This document shows positions 1 to 4,125 of a stretch of DNA of 5,984 nt, one piece after another; within the stretch, counting starts at the first letter, position 1, and every line of letters starts with the position of its first letter. Made by a program: the position numbers and the translations under genes. Origin of the DNA: Bdellovibrionales bacterium (lineage in GTDB: Bacteria; Bdellovibrionota; Bacteriovoracia; Bacteriovoracales; Bacteriovoracaceae). The stretch spans positions 1 to 5,984 of the forward strand of contig SXUH01000136.1 in the NCBI GenBank assembly GCA_005791855.1, given 5' to 3'. Under the pieces are notes generated by a model. That model saw only the letters and a program-made list of their open reading frames with translations. It had not been told where the DNA came from and ran no database searches.

Positions 1-474
1 ATGGAGCTCTCGGGGAAATCGACCAGGGAGAGTGAGCAGATGCTCTGGGAGTTAAGAGGGGAGAACACCCCGAAGCGGGTAACCATCACGGTGAGCGAGA
101 AGACCTACTCACGGTTAAAGCGCCTTCAGTCTCTGCGCTCCCACACCTGCAGCACCTTCGATGAACTCTTCGACCAGGTCTGCAATGAACTCGAACCGCG
201 CTGGGAGCCGCAGGTGAAGCGGGCCTCGAAGGGGGTGAGAGTTGATCGGAGGTACGTCTCGGTGAGCACCAAGGCGCAGGTGTGGAAAGAGGCCTCCGGG
301 AAATGCCAGAACTGCGGGAGTACGGCGCGGCTTGAGATCGATCACATCAAACCCTACGCTCTAGGCGGAAAAACTACAAAAGAGAATCTGCGGCTCCTTT
401 GCAGAAACTGCAACCAGCGAGCGGGGATTAAGGTCTTCGGTAGAAGGAATCTAAACCAAGCTCAGTTAATGTAG
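1..474 (+). CDS. HNH endonuclease family protein, C-terminal part (probably 5'-truncated by the window edge)
   Basis: The last ~75 residues form an HNH nuclease module. A lead-in typical of the family (RRYVSVSTKAQVW, residues 83-95) is followed by a zinc-type CxxC at C102/C105, the catalytic D114-H115 (LEIDHI), the middle Asn N129 (KENL), a second CxxC at C134/C137 and N138. HNH domains bind one divalent metal and nick or cut DNA. Residues 1-65 are charged and probably helical. The LSGKSTRESEQMLWEL stretch at the very start resembles the middle of longer HNH proteins (around 300 residues or more) that I recall from Bdellovibrio and myxobacteria. Met1, at the first base of the window, is therefore more likely internal than the true start; no upstream bases are available to test this. 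The gene ends at TAG and overlaps the convergent lipoprotein gene by 13 bases. Its last ~100 bases are AT-richer than the rest of the window. The HNH call is firm; the biological role (defence, mobile-element or housekeeping nuclease) is unknown. Confidence 0.85.
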   Translation: MELSGKSTRESEQMLWELRGENTPKRVTITVSEKTYSRLKRLQSLRSHTCSTFDELFDQVCNELEPRWEPQVKRASKGVRVDRRYVSVSTKAQVWKEASGKCQNCGSTARLEIDHIKPYALGGKTTKENLRLLCRNCNQRAGIKVFGRRNLNQAQLM

Positions 475-887
475 AACTGGTACGCCTGGATGAGGATGAA
501 GTTCTTCCCGAACTTCGCGTAGGGGACGCTCCTCGTAACCGCCTGGGCGCAGTTTAGAAACGACTGGTCGAGCCGCACTTCCCGGGAAGAGAAGTTGTAG
601 AAGTCCATGGCCCCCGACCGATCCACTCCCACTACCAGACAGGTGTTGAATTCAATGTGCCCGGACCGGAGGCGGTAGTCCTCGTAGCAGAGCTGCATGT
701 TCTTCTGCGTGCTCGCCATCTCCCTGGCGAGGTCCGCGTTCACCCGCCGGGACTTGGTGCGGTTGCGCGGGTTCTTCAGGTACCGCAGGGCCTCAGCCGA
801 GCAGACCTTCGCCGGCCTGAACTCCGGGAGCTTGGTGGCGCAGGAACCGAGGAAGGAGAAGACGGAGAGCAGTGCGAGGGTTTTCAT
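462..887 (-). CDS. Small lipoprotein with AgmX/PglI-like (TonB-C-like) C-terminal domain
   Basis: The 141-residue product starts with a lipoprotein signal: K2, a hydrophobic stretch at 4-12, and the lipobox L13-G14-S15-C16. Cys16 should be lipidated and the mature protein anchored in the envelope. Residues 17-60 are basic and without a recognised fold. Residues ~57-140 follow the pattern of the AgmX/PglI C-terminal domain found in myxobacterial and Bdellovibrio envelope and gliding-related proteins: a helix with a conserved Cys (QLCYEDY, C67), a strand (CLVVGVDRSGAM, 83-94), a small-residue turn (FSSREV), then a helix with a second Cys (FLNCA, C113) and a final strand (ILIQAYQFY). C67 and C113 could form a disulfide. 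The ATG overlaps the stop of the upstream regulator gene as ATGA; the purine-rich AAGAAGAA just upstream, inside the KIKKK codons, may act as a weak ribosome binding site. It is the last gene of the operon, and no terminator hairpin with a T-run follows it. The lipoprotein call is strong; the domain assignment is by eye. Confidence 0.8.
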   Translation of the reverse strand: MKTLALLSVFSFLGSCATKLPEFRPAKVCSAEALRYLKNPRNRTKSRRVNADLAREMASTQKNMQLCYEDYRLRSGHIEFNTCLVVGVDRSGAMDFYNFSSREVRLDQSFLNCAQAVTRSVPYAKFGKNFILIQAYQFYIN

Positions 888-2257
888 TTCTTCTTGATCT
901 TCTCCATGGCCTTGATCACCTTGCGGAAGTTAACGTGGTCGTACTTCCCGTGGCAGCGGAGGAGGAAGTCGTCCATGGTCGGTTCGTCGTCCTTAAGAAA
1001 GTAGAACGAAAAATCCGTGGCGACAATGAAAAGTGCGGAGAGCGGAGAGATCTTCTCGGCCCGGAGGCCCTGGGGGAACCCGTCGCCGCTCGGGAGCTCG
1101 TGGTGCTGGTAGACGAGGACGTCCGTGTCCGGCGGAGCGGTGTTGAAGTAGCGCTTCACCAGGTTCGCGGCGTCCTTCGGGTGCGAGAGGAAGAGCTTCT
1201 GGTCCTCGACGCTCAGGTTCTCCTTCAGCTTCTCAAACTCCGCCAGGGTCGAGATCCGCAGGAGTTCGGGCCTCACGGCGAGGGTCATGTCGCTCAGGAC
1301 CGCGGCGTAGACGAGCTTGTCCATGGTGGTCTTCGAGATCCACTCGAGCTCCTTGGCGAGCGTGCAGGAGATGAGGCTCGTGAGGTTCATCTTCTGGGTG
1401 AAGAGGGCGTAGTCGTCCTGCTTCTCCTTGATGAGCTTCAGGAAGTTGCCGATCTTGGCTTCCTTCTCCACGATGGTCCGGATCCGGGAGACGGCCTTGT
1501 CGATGGACTCCTTGAACTCCTTGTCCACGTGGACCTCGTCGTCGATCCGGAGGATCTTCTGCTCGAAGCGCTTCTCCGGCGTGTCCGAGGCCCCCCGGAG
1601 GACGAAGCGGAAGTTGTTGGCCTTGAGGAAGATGTTGATCTGCCCCTGGATCTGGGAGATCACCCAGAGGGCGGTCTCCCGGGCGAGGTAGAGGTACCCG
1701 ATCCCCTTGGACTTGTACTTCTGGATGTCGACGACGTTGGTGTCGTCGTCGGCGTGGGAGATCTTCACGTACTTGTTCTGGCTCAGGCGCAGGAAGAGGT
1801 TCTTGTTGATCCCGTCGAGGATGGTGAGGAAGTTCACGTCCACCCGGCAGTAGGGCTCTCCGTTGAGGTAGGGGGAGTTCTTGAAGATCTTCTTCGCCTC
1901 CTCCACCAGGGCCGTCGGGAGCGCGGCCTCCTCCATGAGCTTGATCTGGAGGAGGTCCCGGAGCATCTCCTCCCCCTCGGCCTTGATCCGGTCGACGAGG
2001 ATCACGATCTGCACGAGCTTCGAGTGCTCCTTGAGGTAGAGGATGAAGTCCTCCACCAGGTAGGCGTTCGGCTGGTAGTCGTAGACGATCATGCTCGGGG
2101 CGCCCTCGAGGTTCCGGAGGAAGGTCAGGGCCTTCTCCTCGGACTCGAGCTCCGTCACCTCCGTGTGGAGCAGGGTCTCGAGGACGAACTTCAGGATCCC
2201 CCGCAGGTACGGAGAGGAGGAGATGACGAGGAATGGGAGCTTCTTGGTGTCTGTCAT
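884..2257 (-). CDS. Pseudo-receiver / degenerate HD-GYP-like regulatory protein
   Basis: The 457-residue product has no signal peptide or membrane segment, so it is cytoplasmic. Residues 7-125 look like a response-regulator receiver: strand PFLVIS, helix YLRGILKFVLETLL, strand MIVYDYQP with D60 where the phospho-acceptor sits, and strand IVILVD. The usual acidic pair after strand 1 is replaced by SSSP (13-16). Residues ~135-240 (FLRLSQNKYVKISH, KGIGYLYL) resemble the poorly characterised region in front of some HD-GYP domains. Residues ~285-440 follow the HD-GYP family: YAAVLSDM (317-324) where AxLHDIGK is expected, H359-P360, YQHHELPSGDGFPQGL (383-398) and IVATDF with D415. HD-GYP proteins hydrolyse cyclic di-GMP using two or three metals. 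Here the first His and the His of the HD pair are missing (S322-D323) and GYP reads GFP. It may be a weak enzyme or a binding or scaffold protein. ATG at 2257 was chosen because it overlaps the previous stop as ATGA and starts exactly at the receiver; a 19-residue upstream extension is in frame but has no family-like sequence. No Shine-Dalgarno precedes it, which suggests translational coupling. Confidence 0.85.
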   Translation of the reverse strand: MTDTKKLPFLVISSSPYLRGILKFVLETLLHTEVTELESEEKALTFLRNLEGAPSMIVYDYQPNAYLVEDFILYLKEHSKLVQIVILVDRIKAEGEEMLRDLLQIKLMEEAALPTALVEEAKKIFKNSPYLNGEPYCRVDVNFLTILDGINKNLFLRLSQNKYVKISHADDDTNVVDIQKYKSKGIGYLYLARETALWVISQIQGQINIFLKANNFRFVLRGASDTPEKRFEQKILRIDDEVHVDKEFKESIDKAVSRIRTIVEKEAKIGNFLKLIKEKQDDYALFTQKMNLTSLISCTLAKELEWISKTTMDKLVYAAVLSDMTLAVRPELLRISTLAEFEKLKENLSVEDQKLFLSHPKDAANLVKRYFNTAPPDTDVLVYQHHELPSGDGFPQGLRAEKISPLSALFIVATDFSFYFLKDDEPTMDDFLLRCHGKYDHVNFRKVIKAMEKIKKK

Positions 2258-3183
2258 AAGTAGAGTTGGACGTAGTCCCCTTCGGTCACGGAGCCCCCCG
2301 AGTGGAGGATGCAAACCGCCCCGTCCACGCCGAGGTAGTCCACCACTTCCAGCGTTCCCTTGATCTCACCCTCGGAGATCCCGATCATGGCACCGGACTC
2401 CGGGTCGAAGACCTCCTGCCCCTCGGTGACGACCCGGAGGATGTCCCCGAGGTTGATGCCGGAGTTCCGGCCGGCGTTGATGAAGATCCGGGTGCCGATG
2501 ATCTTCGCCACCCGGCCCATCCAGTCGAGCTTGCTTCCGAGCTTGACGATCTTCGGGACGAACTTCTTCACCGTGCTCCGGAGCGAGTGGCGCAGGAGGT
2601 CCTGGCGGAGGGCGAGGTTGTCTTCGGATTCCGCGTTGAAGAGCCGCAGGTTGTCGTCCGCGATGCTCCCCTCCATGGTCTCGGAGTAGAGTTCCTTGTT
2701 CGTGAGCACGTCGTAGACCTTGAGCTCGACGATGGTCTCCGCCAGGGACTTTACCTTCCGGACGATCCCGATGTCGTCGCTCTTCTGCCGGATGCGGGCT
2801 TCCTTGATCCGGCCGAAGATGACGATGTTCACGCCGGACATCTTGGCCTTCCGGCCCAGCTGCGCGAGCTTGATCCCTCCCCCGGCGTAGATCTCCTTGG
2901 ACGTCCCGAAGACCGTCTCGGCTTCCGGATCGAGGATGAACTCGCGGGAGCGGGAGATGTCCTTCCGGAACTCTTCCGTGGCGATCTGGGCGAGGTCCTC
3001 GCCCCCGATGGGAGACTCGTTGTAGAAGGTCAGCAGGGCGATCTTCTTCTTGATCGGGCTGAACTCCGAAACCTTCTGGGCCCGGTCAGCCTTCCCGATG
3101 GGCCTGCGCCGGGTGATCGGCGCGCAGGCCACGGCGAGGATCCCCACCAGGAGCCAGGTGAAAAGCTGGACGTGAAACTTCAT
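2254..3183 (-). CDS. Lipoprotein with CsgG/FlgT-like N-terminal and FlgT-like C-terminal domains
   Basis: The 309-residue product starts with K2, a hydrophobic segment (5-19) and a lipobox A17-V18-A19-C20, so it should be exported and lipidated at Cys20. Residues 21-43 are a basic linker (RRRPIGK). Residues ~45-190 have the look of the CsgG/FlgT periplasmic fold: strand KKIALLTFYNES, helix DLAQIATEEFRKDI, the segment REFILDPE, then GVNIVIFGRIKEARIR and ETIVELKVYDVLTNKELYSE. Residues ~223-307 match the FlgT C-terminal pattern: GRVAKIIGTRIFINAGRNSG, INLGDILRVVTEG, a DPESGAMIG turn, GTLEVVDYLGVDGAV, then VTEGDYV. FlgT proteins build a periplasmic ring around flagellar motors, while CsgG forms an outer-membrane secretion pore; which comparison is functionally relevant here is unknown. 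The ATG has a good ribosome binding site and follows the upstream gene after 15 bases. Its stop overlaps the next start (ATGA). Lipoprotein status is confident, domain assignment moderately so; no other flagellar gene is visible in the window. Confidence 0.8.
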   Translation of the reverse strand: MKFHVQLFTWLLVGILAVACAPITRRRPIGKADRAQKVSEFSPIKKKIALLTFYNESPIGGEDLAQIATEEFRKDISRSREFILDPEAETVFGTSKEIYAGGGIKLAQLGRKAKMSGVNIVIFGRIKEARIRQKSDDIGIVRKVKSLAETIVELKVYDVLTNKELYSETMEGSIADDNLRLFNAESEDNLALRQDLLRHSLRSTVKKFVPKIVKLGSKLDWMGRVAKIIGTRIFINAGRNSGINLGDILRVVTEGQEVFDPESGAMIGISEGEIKGTLEVVDYLGVDGAVCILHSGGSVTEGDYVQLYL

Positions 3184-3186
3184 TAC

Positions 3187-3196
3187 CCTCTTCCTT
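3187..3196 (-). promoter_or_regulatory. Shine-Dalgarno region of the FlgT-like lipoprotein gene
   Basis: Read on the minus strand, the 15-base intergenic gap is gcaaggaagagggta followed by ATG. The AAGGA core lies 8 bases before the ATG and is followed by a second purine run (GAGGG). It supports the start at 3183 and is the only junction in the operon with a real gap between genes. Confidence 0.6.
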
Positions 3197-3198
3197 GC

Positions 3199-4125
3199 TT
3201 AGTTGGCCTGGAACTTCAGCGAATGGGTGTCCCCGTCCACGAAATGCACCAGCCTGTACCTACCAGAAGAGTTTAACTCTTTTACCTGCGACAAGAAATC
3301 GGTAAACCTTTTTTCCTCACCTTGATAAAAGCACAGGAGGGTCGCCTCCTTCTGGGTGAAGGCGTCGAGCTGGGTGACGAGGGAGAGCTTCCGCCCTTCT
3401 TGCTGGAGCTTTTCCATCAGGTTCAGCACGTCCCCGAGGTTCCGGTTTCCGCTGATAGACACCAGGCCCACGCGGGCATGCCGGACCGGCGGCTGGTTCT
3501 TCCGGATGACCGGCGGGAGGTTGCCGACCGCCGACCGGTAGAGGCGGCTGGCGAGCTGGGAGTTGACTTCCTTCTGGTCCGGGCCGCGGGAGACCAAAGT
3601 TTCCTTCGGGATCTCTCCGCTCTGGATGATCTTCTTGGTGTTGACGTCGATCAGGACCAGCCGGCCCTCCCAGTTGAACTTCCACCGGTTCTGGCTGGCC
3701 AGGAGCGCCCCGAGGTCGAACGAAACCACGAGCCACAGGCCATCCCGGTATTCGTCTTCGGCCACGGGCTGGCCCTCGGGCCGTTCGAGCCACTGCTTGT
3801 AGTACGCGAGGCAGGCATCCTGGCAGACCTGGGCGTCGTTCACGGTGGGCGGGAGGTTCTCCTTGAGCCACTTGAGCCAGACTTGGTCCAGCGGAGCGAG
3901 GAAGCTTGCCTTCTCCGAGAGGTTGAGCTGGGCCCACTCGGCTCCGCGGAGGGTGACGTCGCTCACGAGGTAGATCCGTGGAAGGAACGGCTTGGCCGGG
4001 TCGGCCTTGGGAACGGCGTCGGCGGCGACCGGAGCTTCCGGCGCCGCCGGCGCGGGCGGCACCTCCGTTTCCCCGATCGCCACCGCACTCACGACAAGCA
4101 GGAGGAGGAAGAGGAGGAGTCTCAC
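3199..4125 (-). CDS. Exported protein of unknown function, GTG start
   Basis: I do not recognise this 308-residue protein. It starts with R2, a leucine-rich core (3-15) and an AVA-I or AIG-E cleavage site near residues 14-19, so a signal peptide is likely. No lipobox Cys follows, so the protein should be soluble in the periplasm or released. Residues 20-46 are a low-complexity Pro/Ala linker. The rest appears globular: Trp-rich around 83-112 with a CxxxC pair (C101, C105) that may form a disulfide, then strands LWLVVSFDLG and GRLVLIDVNTKKII, an Arg/Lys/Pro segment (NLPPVIRKNQPPVRHAR), strand VGLVSISG, a helix (DVLNLMEKLQQEG) and a short C-terminal strand (YRLVHFVDG). The frame stays open far upstream, but that part lies inside dnaE in another frame. 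The GTG at 4125 overlaps the dnaE stop as GTGA, begins the signal peptide and has GGAGG 10 bases upstream, so it is the best start. A role in the envelope is inferred only from export and from its lipoprotein neighbours. Confidence 0.8.
   Translation of the reverse strand: MRLLLFLLLLVVSAVAIGETEVPPAPAAPEAPVAADAVPKADPAKPFLPRIYLVSDVTLRGAEWAQLNLSEKASFLAPLDQVWLKWLKENLPPTVNDAQVCQDACLAYYKQWLERPEGQPVAEDEYRDGLWLVVSFDLGALLASQNRWKFNWEGRLVLIDVNTKKIIQSGEIPKETLVSRGPDQKEVNSQLASRLYRSAVGNLPPVIRKNQPPVRHARVGLVSISGNRNLGDVLNLMEKLQQEGRKLSLVTQLDAFTQKEATLLCFYQGEEKRFTDFLSQVKELNSSGRYRLVHFVDGDTHSLKFQAN

Noticed and set aside
498..516. Hairpin GAAGTTC-ttccc-GAACTTC 24 bases after the HNH stop, as a terminator
   Set aside because: The 7-base stem is not followed by a T-run and is explained by Lys/Phe codons of the lipoprotein (KFGKNF).
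872..2263. Long plus-strand open frame (about 463 codons) opposite the regulator gene
   Set aside because: Its product is a monotonous Val/Leu/Glu/Asp-rich chain without any domain. It is the mirror of a GC-rich coding frame, and the minus strand encodes clear domain motifs.
2266..3276. Plus-strand open frame opposite the FlgT-like lipoprotein gene
   Set aside because: Low-complexity Asp/Val/Leu-rich product, with no plausible start signal. The minus-strand gene has a signal peptide and domain pattern.
3335..3350. Hairpin AGGAGG-gtcg-CCTCCT as an attenuator or terminator before the FlgT-like gene
   Set aside because: Stem of only 6 bases, inside coding sequence, without a proper T-run on the minus strand.
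4100..4120. Purine-rich GGAGGA-type repeat tract
   Set aside because: It is the complement of CTC/CTT leucine codons in a signal peptide. A slippage role is possible but the repeat is short and imperfect.
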